Shown here in pieces: positions 45,797 through 55,307 of a stretch of 64,000 nucleotides of DNA (the first letter of the stretch is position 1; the number at the start of each line of letters is the position of its first letter). A program made the translations under genes and the position numbers. This DNA comes from an uncultured Corynebacterium sp. (GTDB taxonomy: Bacteria > Actinomycetota > Actinomycetes > Mycobacteriales > Mycobacteriaceae), in NCBI GenBank assembly GCA_943914465.1, contig CALUCD010000002.1, positions 124,001 to 188,000 of the forward strand, read 5' to 3'. A model generated the notes under the pieces. That model was not told the DNA's origin. It was given only the letters and a program-made list of their open reading frames with translations, and ran no database searches.

Positions 45797-48700
45797 TTAC
45801 TTGTCACCTGGCTTTGCCTCAGCAGGCGCCGTTGCCGTGCTGGTTTTCACGCTGCTGCCGTACCGGTTGTTCTGCTTGGAGGAACCGGGCTTGACTGAGC
45901 CACTCTCGAGCGCACCCTCAATCTCATCAATCGAGGAGCCGTTACCTGGGGTACAGGCGGAGGCGATCGAAGCGGCTGCGGTGATACCGATGACCAGTGC
46001 TGCCAATGCAGACCCAACCTGTGCGGTGCTCAGACCGAACTGGCGGAGCGTCGCATCAAGCTGTGCGGACATGCGGGCTGCCTCCGGGTTGAAGACACCC
46101 AGCTGACGCTGCAGCTCGGAGTTCGCGCGCTGGATCTGGTTGGAGACCTGCTCCACAACCGGGGTCAGACCCGGGATGGAAGCGGACAGGGCCAGACCAA
46201 TCGGAACCAGAGCGATCAGCGGCAAACCGAAGCCGACAGAGACCGCGATGCAGCGGTTGCGCTCGTCGTCGGTGAGGCTGGAGCCGCCCGGCTTAGCGAT
46301 AGTGACGGTGACCTTGTCGATCTCCTTGCCGTTCTTGTCCTTGACGGTGACGGTGATCTTGTCGCCAGGCTTGGCGTTGTCGTTCGGGGTCACCGTGATG
46401 GTGCCGTCCGGCTTCAACTCAGCCGTGCCAGGGCCGTCGACCGTGATGGTCGTGCCTTCCTTCACCGGGCCGCCGGTGTTCGGAATGTCTACCGGCTTCT
46501 TCGGCTCGGTGGACTTGTCGTCCCACTTCGGGTGCGGATCAATCGTCACCTTGATGGTGTCAATGACGTTGCCGTCAGGGTCTTTGACCGTGACAGTGAT
46601 AGTTTCACCCGGCTTTGCATCATCGTTCGGGGTCACCGTGATGGTGCCGTCCGGCTTCAACTCAGCCGTACCCGGGCCGTCCACCTCGAGGGTGGTGCCG
46701 TCCTTGACTGGACCACCGGTGTTTGGGATGTCGATCGGGGTACCTGGGGTGGTGTTCTTGTCCTCCCAGTCCGGCCCCTCGCCAATGGTCACCGTAACCT
46801 TGTCGATCTCGTTGCCCTCAGGGTCCTTGACCGTGACGACGATCTTTTGACCCGGCTTCGCATCATCGTTCGGGGTCACCGTGATGGTGCCGTCCGGCTT
46901 CAACTCAGCCGTACCCGGGCCGTCAACCTCGAGAGTGGTCCCGTCCTTCACCGGTCCACCCGTATTCGGAAGATCAACCGGAGTATTCGGCGTGGTGGTC
47001 TTGTCGTCCCAGTCAGGCGCCTTGTCACCGATGGTCACCTTGAACTCATCGGTGTCCTTCGAGCCATCGCTGTAGGTCACCTCGACCGGAACGGTGATCT
47101 CGGCGTCATCCTCAGCATCCGCAGGTGGAGTGACCTGGATGGTCTCACCGTCTGGCAGCAGTTCAACCTTCCAGCCGTCTACCTCCGGCGGAACCGTGAC
47201 TGTAGAGCCTTCGGGAAGCTTGTCGCCGTCGTTCGGGACGTCGACCGGCTCGCCTGGGGTAGCGGAAGCGTTGTTCCAGTCCGGGGTGGTCTGGTCCGCG
47301 ATGGTCGACGGAGTCTTCTCAGGCTTGCTGTCAGGATCCAGCGGGTTCGAGCATTCCTTGATCTCGGTCTCGTTGTCGACACCGTCGCCGTCCCAGTCGT
47401 TGCTCTCTGCAAGCGGAGTGCCGTTCTTATCAACCAGCGTGAAGTTTACCGGGATCTCGTCCTGCTTGATTGCCTCGGTGTAGGTCGCATCGACCGTCGA
47501 CTGGGCGGAGAACAGCGGCTTCAGCTTGTCGATGATGGCCTTGACGTCATCGTCGCTGAAGGACTCACCAGGAACACACTCGTCGTTGCCGAGCGTATTC
47601 TTGCGCTCATCCAGGTAACGCTGCTTCAGCTTGTCCCAGCTCGCCTTACCGGTAACCTCACCGGTATTCGCGTCCGGGTCGGAGATATCCCACAGACCGT
47701 CGTGGGTCTCCTTCTTGCTACCCGGGGCGTAGGTGGTGCCTTCCGGCAGGGGGTCCTCGCCGACGCTCTTCGGCGTCGCCTTAATATCGGAGTCGGGCTG
47801 GCCCTTGGCCTCGTCGTAGGCGACCTTGTAGTCGCTGGAAGCCGTCGGGTTCTTCGTTACCTCGATTGGGGCATAGATGGTTTCTTTGCTCCCATCCGGG
47901 TAGGTAACCAGGACCGGTACCTTGTACTCGCCAAGCGGAGCATCGTCTTTCGGCGTGACAACGATGGAACCATCCTCGTTGATCTTCAGCTCACCCGGGA
48001 ACTCATCGATCGGGGTGCCGTCAGGGCCGATAACCTTGGTTTCTGGGCTATCCGGCTTGGTGAACTTCGTGCCCTCTGGAAGGTCTTTACCGTCCTTGTC
48101 TTTCGGGGCGGGGACAGTGGTCTCCTGGCCCTGCGGAGCGGGGGTTTTCTCGTACTCCGGTTCGAACTCAGAGTTCTGCTTGCCCGCGACGATGAAGGAG
48201 TCGGCTGCGATGTCGTTCTTGTCGGTCGCGGTGCCGTTGACGAGGTATGCGGTGTAGATGGTGCCTGGCTCAGCGTCATCAGGAACCCTGAATGTCGCAC
48301 ACTCGCCAAGGCTGCCGTTGACGATCTTGCACTGATCAGGGCCACCCTTGACGATGTTTCCGTTCGGATCACGCCATTCGATCCAGCTATCAAGCGGGGG
48401 CAGGGTGCCGTAGAGTTCGAGCTTCGCCTCATCGCCCGGAGCCGCCGGGCGATCAGAGGTGTCATAGTTAGTGATTTCGAGATAAGCGTCGTATCCAGGC
48501 AGTGTAGCGAACGCGATGGAGGTCAGCTTATTACCGACAGTGGTCGGGCCGTTGACGACCGGGATTTGCACGTTGTTCGGGTCACTCGGACGGAGCGTTT
48601 CGAAGATTCGCGGGTTGTGGAACTGTGGCACCATCCACGGGCTGTAGCCACCAATTGGATTGTCCTTCTCATCAAGGACGCCCATCCAGATATCGTCGAT

Positions 48701-49864
48701 ACTCGACGCGAGCCCATCTGGGATGGCACCCTCCGGCAGCTGAATGGTGTATTGACCGTCTTTGTTGGTCTTAGTGTAGTACGTGTAGGCGATCGCCTCT
48801 GGGTGCTCCTTCAGGAACTGCATAGCAGCTTCAGTGCGCTGTTCCTCTGGCAGGGAGTTGACCACTTTGTCGTATTCGGCGAAGCCTTCCGGCGTCAGTT
48901 TGGAGAAAACGACCGTCGCATCCGAGAAAAGGAAGTCGGAGCCCAAGGTGTAGTTCGGGCCAGTGGCCATGTTCGCACGATCGGCTCCAAGACCGGTTTC
49001 TTTCCAGACGGTGCCTGAGACGGTATTCTTGTACTCTTTTCCAGGCAGCAGGCCGGTCAGAACAACTGGTTGACCATCCTCACCCTTGATCGTGCCATCT
49101 TGCCACTCATCTCGCGGACGCGTCATCAGGTCAACCTGTGGAACCTGACCCATCAGAATGCGAGTGAACTGCTTGTTGTGGTTGAGGTAGTACGTCGACC
49201 CGTTGCCGACATCCGTGGTGTCTACAAAGGCACCCGGCATCAACGGATCGGCCTGACGGATCATGTGGTAGTTAACACCGTCGCGCTCATACGCCGGGAT
49301 CCACAGACGATACTTCTGCCCCTTGCGCGCTTCGTACTTACGCTCCACACCGTTGGCATCAATCCATGGTTCACGCAGGTCGAAAGCATAGGAGCCCGGG
49401 CCACCCTGAGCATCTGCACCCCTGAGCGTTTCGCCGTCGCTTACCTTTGCTGCGTAGTACGGCGACACCAAACCGTCAGTGTCTATCCATTGCATGTAAA
49501 CAGTCGTTCCCGCTGGCACCTGCGGCAACCGGCTTCCCGCCGCGTTACCACGTTGCGAAACCTCGAAAGCACGGCCAGAAAGAACGTTGTCATTTGTCTG
49601 CAGATCGGTGACCGACTTGACGTAGCCATTTGCAATTGCGTCAGCCCAGATCGCCTGTTGACCATTAATTTCGGCTGGCTGTTCTGCCGGGGCAGCACCG
49701 TCACCAGCTGCCGCATCACCGGCAGGCGCAGGCGCGTCCTGTGCGTGGGCGGTGGGGAGTGCGTTCGGGGCGATCGGGGAGATCCCCGGTGCGACGAGCG
49801 CCGCAGTCACCGCAGCAGCAGCGATGGAGATGCCGCGGTTGCGTACCGTTCCTCTTGTAGTCAT
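45797..49864 (-). CDS. Large secreted repeat protein (Rib/YPDG-type), no LPxTG
   Basis: 1355 residues. A signal peptide ends near PTAHAQDAP and a unique N-terminal half of about 530 residues follows. Next come Rib/YPDG-like domains ('VPVLVTYPDGSKETIYAPIE', 'VPVEVTYSDGSKDTDEFKVT'), with a thrombospondin-3-like calcium site 'DWDGDGVDNETEIKECSNPL' between them. Three near-identical 81-residue repeats come after ('NTGGPVKDGTTLEVDGPGTA'). The C-terminus has two hydrophobic segments (about 1200-1225 and 1293-1312) around a helical stretch, with no sorting signal. Anchoring is probably by membrane or mycolate layer. An adhesin or S-layer-like role is inference. Confidence 0.8.
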   Translation of the reverse strand: MTTRGTVRNRGISIAAAAVTAALVAPGISPIAPNALPTAHAQDAPAPAGDAAAGDGAAPAEQPAEINGQQAIWADAIANGYVKSVTDLQTNDNVLSGRAFEVSQRGNAAGSRLPQVPAGTTVYMQWIDTDGLVSPYYAAKVSDGETLRGADAQGGPGSYAFDLREPWIDANGVERKYEARKGQKYRLWIPAYERDGVNYHMIRQADPLMPGAFVDTTDVGNGSTYYLNHNKQFTRILMGQVPQVDLMTRPRDEWQDGTIKGEDGQPVVLTGLLPGKEYKNTVSGTVWKETGLGADRANMATGPNYTLGSDFLFSDATVVFSKLTPEGFAEYDKVVNSLPEEQRTEAAMQFLKEHPEAIAYTYYTKTNKDGQYTIQLPEGAIPDGLASSIDDIWMGVLDEKDNPIGGYSPWMVPQFHNPRIFETLRPSDPNNVQIPVVNGPTTVGNKLTSIAFATLPGYDAYLEITNYDTSDRPAAPGDEAKLELYGTLPPLDSWIEWRDPNGNIVKGGPDQCKIVNGSLGECATFRVPDDAEPGTIYTAYLVNGTATDKNDIAADSFIVAGKQNSEFEPEYEKTPAPQGQETTVPAPKDKDGKDLPEGTKFTKPDSPETKVIGPDGTPIDEFPGELKINEDGSIVVTPKDDAPLGEYKVPVLVTYPDGSKETIYAPIEVTKNPTASSDYKVAYDEAKGQPDSDIKATPKSVGEDPLPEGTTYAPGSKKETHDGLWDISDPDANTGEVTGKASWDKLKQRYLDERKNTLGNDECVPGESFSDDDVKAIIDKLKPLFSAQSTVDATYTEAIKQDEIPVNFTLVDKNGTPLAESNDWDGDGVDNETEIKECSNPLDPDSKPEKTPSTIADQTTPDWNNASATPGEPVDVPNDGDKLPEGSTVTVPPEVDGWKVELLPDGETIQVTPPADAEDDAEITVPVEVTYSDGSKDTDEFKVTIGDKAPDWDDKTTTPNTPVDLPNTGGPVKDGTTLEVDGPGTAELKPDGTITVTPNDDAKPGQKIVVTVKDPEGNEIDKVTVTIGEGPDWEDKNTTPGTPIDIPNTGGPVKDGTTLEVDGPGTAELKPDGTITVTPNDDAKPGETITVTVKDPDGNVIDTIKVTIDPHPKWDDKSTEPKKPVDIPNTGGPVKEGTTITVDGPGTAELKPDGTITVTPNDNAKPGDKITVTVKDKNGKEIDKVTVTIAKPGGSSLTDDERNRCIAVSVGFGLPLIALVPIGLALSASIPGLTPVVEQVSNQIQRANSELQRQLGVFNPEAARMSAQLDATLRQFGLSTAQVGSALAALVIGITAAASIASACTPGNGSSIDEIEGALESGSVKPGSSKQNNRYGSSVKTSTATAPAEAKPGDK
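46381..46925. repeat. Intragenic 243-bp tandem repeat (three copies)
   Basis: The segment beginning CGTTCGGGGTCACCGTGATG occurs at 46381, 46624 and 46867, a spacing of exactly 243 bases (81 codons). DNA identity is high in the core and lower at the edges. Confidence 0.9.
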
Positions 49865-50219
49865 TTGAATCCTTTCGGAAAAGCGTGTCCAACTTCAGAT
49901 TTGGCCAGCTGAGACGCTACGAACCCAACACATAGCGCCCACCGGATGAACAGACCACACACTGCATTTCCAGGTCCAATGTAAGAACACTTTTGAAAGC
50001 CTGTGAGTTGTCTGGTGCCCACATTAACATCAGCACAAGTTTCTGTATACAAAAGCATAGGAAAACTTTATATACGCTCGTCAACGACGTTCTCAGCGGT
50101 AGCCATAAGCTGGGAAAACCATAAACGCGACACCCCGCCCGCACCCCGGTCGCTCACCAACCTTCACACCCAAACGGCGTCAAATGCCCATCAACGCAGG
50201 TGCGCTACCCTCACAACCT
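49865..50219. other. Divergent intergenic region
   Basis: No gene. It must contain the promoter of the large surface protein (leftward) and of the conserved gene to the right. The stretch around 50040-50090 is AT-rich (TATACAAAAGC, CTTTATATACG), suitable for a promoter, but I could not assign boxes. Confidence 0.4.
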
Positions 50220-51128
50220 ATGCGGCTTCTCCACTGCGCCTGCGGCACCGGCCTGACCATCCCCGGGACTGAGCATATTGACCTCCCCGCCGTGCCCACG
50301 CGCAAGGATCTTCGCTTTTTGGACGAGCTTGCGAAGGGGTGTTTGGGGGAGGGGGACAAGGGGGCGTCGCTAAGCGAAATTCAAGCTCAGCCAGACGTCG
50401 CCCACCTCGGAGCCCCACAACTCGCACCCCAGCAACCCGATGAGCGGCTGCGCGTGATCGTCTCCGGCACGGACGCAGCACTTGGCGCGGTACTTACCCG
50501 CATGATGCGCGCCGACTACCTGTGGGCCGAGGTCGCCTACGTGCCCACGGACCCAACCTCCCCCGCCGCGATCTGCTGGGGCATCCCCGCAGGCGCCGCC
50601 GACGCGGCCGCCTTCGCCGCCGAAGCACCCGTCGTGCCCGCCGCATGTGTGCGCACAGACGCCGGGCAAGTCGTTGCCGGCTCGGCCTCCATCTACCGCG
50701 GCGACGGCTCGGAGGAATTCGCCGGAGAGATCATCGTCGATTCCGACACCCTCGTCCTCAACCCGGGCAGCGAGCCCTCCGCACGCTTCTACGGCACCTT
50801 CGGCGCTCGCCTTGTCCCCACCATGCGCGAGCCCGGAATTGCATGTTCTCCGCTGACCACTCCACTTGCCGCCACCGGCCGCACATCACGGCGCTCCCCA
50901 CAACAGCTGGAGTGGCTCGTCTCCACCCCAGGCCTTCGGTGGCTCGCCCGTGGTGCGGGCGTCGCCCCAGGTCAGACCGATAGTTCTCGGGTACTTACGG
51001 GGCGCGCGGTACAAGCCGGGGGCGAGAGCATATCGCTGCTTGTCGACGCCACCCCCCACCCCCGTCCCCTCACCAGCACCACGCTGTATCGCCATTTACG
51101 TGACATGCAAAGCGTGCGCGCACCGTGA
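50220..51128 (+). CDS. Conserved hypothetical protein
   Basis: 302 residues from ATG 50220 (MRLLHCACGTGLTIPGTEHI); a start at 50184 is also possible and neither has a good ribosome site. Ala-rich soluble protein without known domain or membrane segments. Core: 'RLRVIVSGTDAALGAVLTRM' and 'YLWAEVAYVPTDPTSPAAIC'. It ends with 'TTLYRHLRDMQSVRAP'. It looks like ordinary core-genome coding sequence, in a region where neighbours are housekeeping genes. Confidence 0.7.
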   Translation: MRLLHCACGTGLTIPGTEHIDLPAVPTRKDLRFLDELAKGCLGEGDKGASLSEIQAQPDVAHLGAPQLAPQQPDERLRVIVSGTDAALGAVLTRMMRADYLWAEVAYVPTDPTSPAAICWGIPAGAADAAAFAAEAPVVPAACVRTDAGQVVAGSASIYRGDGSEEFAGEIIVDSDTLVLNPGSEPSARFYGTFGARLVPTMREPGIACSPLTTPLAATGRTSRRSPQQLEWLVSTPGLRWLARGAGVAPGQTDSSRVLTGRAVQAGGESISLLVDATPHPRPLTSTTLYRHLRDMQSVRAP

Positions 51129-51476
51129 ATATTTCACTGTGTGATGAAAATCACGAAAGGAATTTTCAGCCCCATTCGTAGACATCTTCGCGTGGATAAC
51201 CCCGCACGACCGCTGCCCATCATGTCGTCCCTGCACGTGTGCAACGTCACATCATCCCAGCTCATAGCTCATCGGCTCGCGTATACCCGAACTCCACTGT
51301 GATGTCGTTCAAACTTTAGTTGGAGACACTCACTCGGGGGCTCGCCACGGCGCCTCGAAGGCGAACCTCGCTACGTTGGGTTGTGCTCCCGGAAATTTAA
51401 CCGGGACCCGCCCGCAGCTATCCAAGCGTCCGGGCGGCGCAAAACTTAGGCAGTTACGAGCAGATTTAGGAGAATC
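51129..51476 (+). promoter_or_regulatory. Long upstream region of the stress-protein gene with GlxR-like site
   Basis: No gene in 348 bases. TGTGATGAAAATCACG at 51140-51155 matches the GlxR (CRP-type) consensus TGTGA-N6-TCACA except for the last base. The palindrome GTGAATATTTCAC lies beside it (51125-51137). The distance of about 320 bases to the next start is long for a promoter operator, so a long leader or a role for the gene on the left is possible. Confidence 0.5.
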
Positions 51477-52448
51477 ATGGCTGACTTTAACCGCATCGAA
51501 GACCTGGCCAACGCCACCGCGTACGACGTCGACGGCGACAAGGTTGGTTCCGTCAAGGATGTTTACATTAACGACACCACCGGCCAGCCGGACTTCGTCT
51601 CCGTCAAGCATGGCCTCTTCGGCGGCGGCGACTCCATCGTTCCGCTGCGCGGTCACACACTGCGCGACGGTGAACTCCACCTTGCATTCGCCAAGGACCG
51701 CATCGAGGACGCACCGGACCTGGACGAGAACGGCCACCTCACCGGCGATGACCAGGACGCGTTCTACCGCCACTACGGCCTGACCGACACCCAGGACGTC
51801 ACCACCTACGAGACCAACGGCCGCCACGCAGCTCCGGCTGCCGGCACCGGTCTCGGCGCAGCAGGTGCCGCTGGCGCAGGCATCGGCGCTGCAGGTGCAG
51901 GCTACGCAGCATCCGAGAACCGCGAAGGCTTCGGCGAGGGCCTGCGCGACAAGGCTGACGCGTTCCGCGACAAGGCCGGCGACGCTGGCGACGCACTGCG
52001 CGACAAGGCTGGCGACGTTCGCGACAACCTCACCGGCAAGGACGAGATCATCCGCTCCGAGGAGCAGCTCAACGTCTCCACCGACCGCGTTGAGTCCGGC
52101 CAGGTCCACCTGCGCAAGTACGTCGTCAACGAGACCGAGACCGTTGAGGTTCCGGTTGAGCGCGAAGAGGTCCGCGTTGTCCGCGAGCCCATCACCGACG
52201 CTGACCGCGCCAACTACGACGGCAAGATCGGCGAGCAGGAAGCATCCGTCACCCTCCACGAGGACCGCGTGAACGTGTCCAAGGACTCCGTGCCGGTAGA
52301 GAAGGTTTCCCTGGAGACCGATACCGTTCGCGGCACCGAGCGCGTTTCCGAAGAGGTCCGCAAGGAGCGCTTCGAGACCGACGGCCTGACCGAAGGCCGC
52401 GACGCCCTCGACGGCGACCTGCGCCCCGACGCTGACCTGGACAAGTAA
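51477..52448 (+). CDS. PRC-barrel and DUF2382 (YsnF/AvaK-type) stress-response protein
   Basis: 323 residues behind AGGAGAATC. Residues 1-80 are a PRC barrel ('ATAYDVDGDKVGSVKDVYIN'). An Ala/Gly-rich stretch (about 120-150) and amphipathic repeats of the form RDKAGDAGDALRDKAGD follow. The C-terminal 130 residues are DUF2382 ('SEEQLNVSTDRVESGQVHLR', 'VPVEREEVRVVREPI'). Proteins of this type are stress-associated and cytoplasmic; exact function is unknown. A terminator follows 107 bases downstream. Confidence 0.88.
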   Translation: MADFNRIEDLANATAYDVDGDKVGSVKDVYINDTTGQPDFVSVKHGLFGGGDSIVPLRGHTLRDGELHLAFAKDRIEDAPDLDENGHLTGDDQDAFYRHYGLTDTQDVTTYETNGRHAAPAAGTGLGAAGAAGAGIGAAGAGYAASENREGFGEGLRDKADAFRDKAGDAGDALRDKAGDVRDNLTGKDEIIRSEEQLNVSTDRVESGQVHLRKYVVNETETVEVPVEREEVRVVREPITDADRANYDGKIGEQEASVTLHEDRVNVSKDSVPVEKVSLETDTVRGTERVSEEVRKERFETDGLTEGRDALDGDLRPDADLDK

Positions 52449-52949
52449 GCCAGGTTACAACCGCGGCAGGTGCCACCTGCCGCATCCCCCTCGGTGGCGG
52501 CACAGTGCCGCCACCACCCCCGCGGATTCCATCCGCAGCTTGTCCTAACGACCAGCCGCTGCCGGTAGCACCCCCGCTACCGGCAGCGGTTTTTTCTGCC
52601 CCTGTTGCCGTGTATTCCCGGCCCGCGCCTTGTCTGCGCTGATCGCCGCCACCCCACCTTTTCAATCTCGGGCTAGTACTCCACCCGCCCTGCTAGCCCA
52701 GGATGAAACTGGCGGCGCAAACCCCCAGCTCAGTTTCCGGCGGAACGGCTGATTTTGCATCCTGGGCTAGTGGCTGCCGCAAGGCACCAGCCCAAGATGC
52801 AAAGCGGCAGCCGGGGGGGAAGGCGGCGGGCAGCGGCGACTGCCAAGCAGCGCGCGGAAAGCGGCAGGCGGCGGGAAGTAGGCGACTGGCATGCGACTGG
52901 CATGCCAGTCGCATGCGCCGGGGAGGCGACGGGGAGAACGCAGCGCGCG
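52449..52949. other. Convergent intergenic region with inverted repeats
   Basis: No gene in 501 bases. It contains the terminator listed next and a perfect 13-bp inverted repeat, CTAGCCCAGGATG (52693-52705) with its complement at 52758-52770. A third partial copy, CAGCCCAAGATGCAAA, lies near 52788-52803. CTGCTAGCCC at 52690 is shared with the pknG-ackA gap. Confidence 0.6.
52556..52595 (+). terminator. Rho-independent terminator of the stress-protein gene
   Basis: CCGCTGCCGGTAGC pairs perfectly with GCTACCGGCAGCGG, followed by TTTTTTC: a textbook terminator. Confidence 0.92.
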
Positions 52950-54122
52950 TCAGGGAAGGTCGAAGGTCTCCGGCGGGTACTTCGGCGTGCGGGACGTCGG
53001 CACCAGAGCCGCCAGGGCAGATTCGCGGGACATGCCGCACATCTGCAGCATGTCCACAATCAACGACCGGGTTTGGGCGAGGATGGCGTAGGCGGAGAGG
53101 ACAGCGCCGTCACCGGCGACGTCCATGGAGGCATCTTGAGCGGCGGCTCGTAAGTCATTGACCAGCTCCGGAATGACCACAGCCTGGGCTCGACTGGAGT
53201 TGACGTCGTACAACTCGGCGAATTCGAGGCTTACCCGGGCGAGTGTGTCAATGATTTCGACCTGTTTCTCCGTGGTGGCATCGCCGTCCTCGCACAGAAC
53301 TAATGCCCGGCGCGCGAGCACGCGGGTGGTGCGTACTGCGTTGTCCACCGGGGGAATCACCAGGGACAGCGAGTTCACGCTGCGGCGCTTCGACCACAGG
53401 AATGGGGAAATGCGGGAGGATTCCTGGCCGGATTGGATGGCGGCTGCCATGTCGTCGATGCGGGATTGGGTCCCTCGGATCAAGTCAAGGGCTTCGCGGA
53501 TGTGATTGGGGTTGGAGGTGGAAAGGCCGAGGGCGACGTCATCAAGCACGGAGCTCATCAGGCCCATGATTTTGGCGATCTCGGCGCGCGCGCTGGCCAG
53601 CGGTGCCTGCGGGATGAGCGCGAGGGTGACCACGGCGACCGCGCAGCCGACGAAGGCGTCGATGGTGCGGTCGATGCCGGTAACGGCGGCGCCGGGCGGC
53701 ATGATCGTGGCAATCAGGATCGAACCGATGGCCACCTGGTTATTCAGCAGCTGCGATTTGGAGAAGAACGACGCGATGAGCAGCGACCCGCATACAATCA
53801 GCGCGATCTGCCACGCCCCCTCCCCCAGGCGGTAGAACACCAAATCGCCCACGAGCACGCCCAGGGTGCAGCCGATGGCGACATCCCACGCTTTGCTGAT
53901 GCGGTCCCCGCCGGTCATGCCGATGATGATCACCACTGCAATTGGGGCGAAGAACGGCTGCGGGTGGCCAATGAGGTCCTTGGAGATCCAGTAGGCCAAA
54001 CCAGCGGCCAACCCCGTTTGCATGATGGGCAGGAGGCGTTTGCGCACCCGCTTCAGCCGTGACTGTACGGATTTGTCGACCACGTGCAGGCGGTCGCGGG
54101 TGCTCATTCGTTGTTTGGCCAT
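52950..54122 (-). CDS. FUSC/aromatic-acid-exporter family membrane protein
   Basis: 390 residues with about six hydrophobic helices in the first 175 residues ('PFFAPIAVVIIIGMTGGDRI', 'AIGCTLGVLVGDLVFYRLGE'), then a cytoplasmic helical domain. This is the FUSC (ArAE) half-transporter layout. Substrate unknown. It lies behind fba, separated by the fba terminator, so it probably has its own promoter. Confidence 0.8.
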   Translation of the reverse strand: MAKQRMSTRDRLHVVDKSVQSRLKRVRKRLLPIMQTGLAAGLAYWISKDLIGHPQPFFAPIAVVIIIGMTGGDRISKAWDVAIGCTLGVLVGDLVFYRLGEGAWQIALIVCGSLLIASFFSKSQLLNNQVAIGSILIATIMPPGAAVTGIDRTIDAFVGCAVAVVTLALIPQAPLASARAEIAKIMGLMSSVLDDVALGLSTSNPNHIREALDLIRGTQSRIDDMAAAIQSGQESSRISPFLWSKRRSVNSLSLVIPPVDNAVRTTRVLARRALVLCEDGDATTEKQVEIIDTLARVSLEFAELYDVNSSRAQAVVIPELVNDLRAAAQDASMDVAGDGAVLSAYAILAQTRSLIVDMLQMCGMSRESALAALVPTSRTPKYPPETFDLP

Positions 54123-54180
54123 GGTTGCACAATCCGGGGTCGGGAGTTATGGAAACAAAAGCAGGGCGAACAGCAAAAAC

Positions 54181-54205
54181 GCGCCGGACTCCGCAGAGCC
54201 GGCGC
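54181..54205 (-). terminator. Terminator of fba
   Basis: GCGCCGG / CCGGCGC stem; on the minus strand it is followed by GTTTTTG, 14 bases past the fba stop. Confidence 0.85.
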
Positions 54206-54218
54206 ATGCGAGCGTACG

Positions 54219-55253
54219 TTACTTGGAAACGCTCTTGCCAACTGAGTGCAGGTCCTGGCACGCCTCGATGACGCGCTCGGACATGGACTGCTCCGCCTTC
54301 TTGAGGTAGGAACGCGGGTCGTAGACCTTCTTGTTGCCCACCTCGCCGTCGACCTTGAGCACGCCGTTGTAGTTTTCAAACATGTGGGAAGCCACCGGGC
54401 GGGTGAACGCGTACTGGGTGTCCGTGTCCACGTTCATCTTCACCACGCCGTAGCGCAGCGCCTCTTCGATTTTCTCTTTCTCGGAGCCAGAGCCGCCGTG
54501 GAAGACGAAGTCGAACGGGTTGGTGCCCTCTGGTTTGCCCAGTTTGCGCTCGGCGACCTTCTGGCCCATGTCAAGGACCTCCGGGCGCAGTTTCACGTTG
54601 CCTGGCTTGTACACGCCGTGGACGTTGCCGAAGGTGGCGGCCAACAGGTAGCGGCCCTTCTCACCGGTACCAAGTGCGTCAATGGTCTTTTCAAAATCCT
54701 CTTCGCTGGTGTAGAGGTTCGCGCCGGCCTTGGCCTCAACGCCGTCCTCTTCACCGCCGACCACACCGATTTCCACCTCAAGGATGATGTTGGCGTTGTG
54801 GGCCTTCTCCAACAGTTCCTGGGCGACCTCGAGGTTATGGTCGATTGGGATGGCCGAGCCGTCCCACATGTGGGACTGGAACAGCGGCAGTTCACCGGCG
54901 TTGACGCGCTCCTGGGAGAGCTCGATCAGCGGGCGCACGTACTCATCAAGCACCTCCAGCTGGCAGTGGTCGGTGTGCAGGGCAATGTTGACGTCGTAGT
55001 GGCTGGCCGCCTCGTGGGCGAATGCGGCGAGCGCACGGGCGCCAGCGACCTTGTTCTTCACCGCCAGACCGGAGCCGAACTCAGCGCCACCGGTGGAGAA
55101 CTGGATGATCCCGTCCGACTCCGCCTCCGCGAAACCCTTAATCGCGGCGTTGATCGTTTCGGACGAGGTGCAGTTGATCGCCGGGAACGCGAAGCCACCC
55201 TGCTTCGCGGTGTCAAACATCTGGGCGTAGACCTCAGGAGTTGCAATTGGCAT
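54219..55253 (-). CDS. fba: Class II fructose-1,6-bisphosphate aldolase
   Basis: 344 residues, full length. Class II signatures: zinc ligands in 'NIALHTDHCQLEVLD' and later 'FGNVHGVYKPGN' and 'DFVFHGGSGSEKEKI', plus 'KMNVDTDTQYAF'. It cleaves fructose-1,6-bisphosphate in glycolysis. Strong AGGAGG ribosome site before the ATG. Confidence 0.98.
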   Translation of the reverse strand: MPIATPEVYAQMFDTAKQGGFAFPAINCTSSETINAAIKGFAEAESDGIIQFSTGGAEFGSGLAVKNKVAGARALAAFAHEAASHYDVNIALHTDHCQLEVLDEYVRPLIELSQERVNAGELPLFQSHMWDGSAIPIDHNLEVAQELLEKAHNANIILEVEIGVVGGEEDGVEAKAGANLYTSEEDFEKTIDALGTGEKGRYLLAATFGNVHGVYKPGNVKLRPEVLDMGQKVAERKLGKPEGTNPFDFVFHGGSGSEKEKIEEALRYGVVKMNVDTDTQYAFTRPVASHMFENYNGVLKVDGEVGNKKVYDPRSYLKKAEQSMSERVIEACQDLHSVGKSVSK

Positions 55254-55307
55254 AGTGGGAAATCCTCCTTGTGGGCACTAGTTTTTACCCCTCCTAGTAT
55301 GCCCGCT

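Noticed and set aside
46532..49018. 828-codon open frame on the + strand
   Set aside because: It lies antisense to the surface-protein gene, has no ribosome site or protein-like pattern, and follows from codon bias of the real gene.
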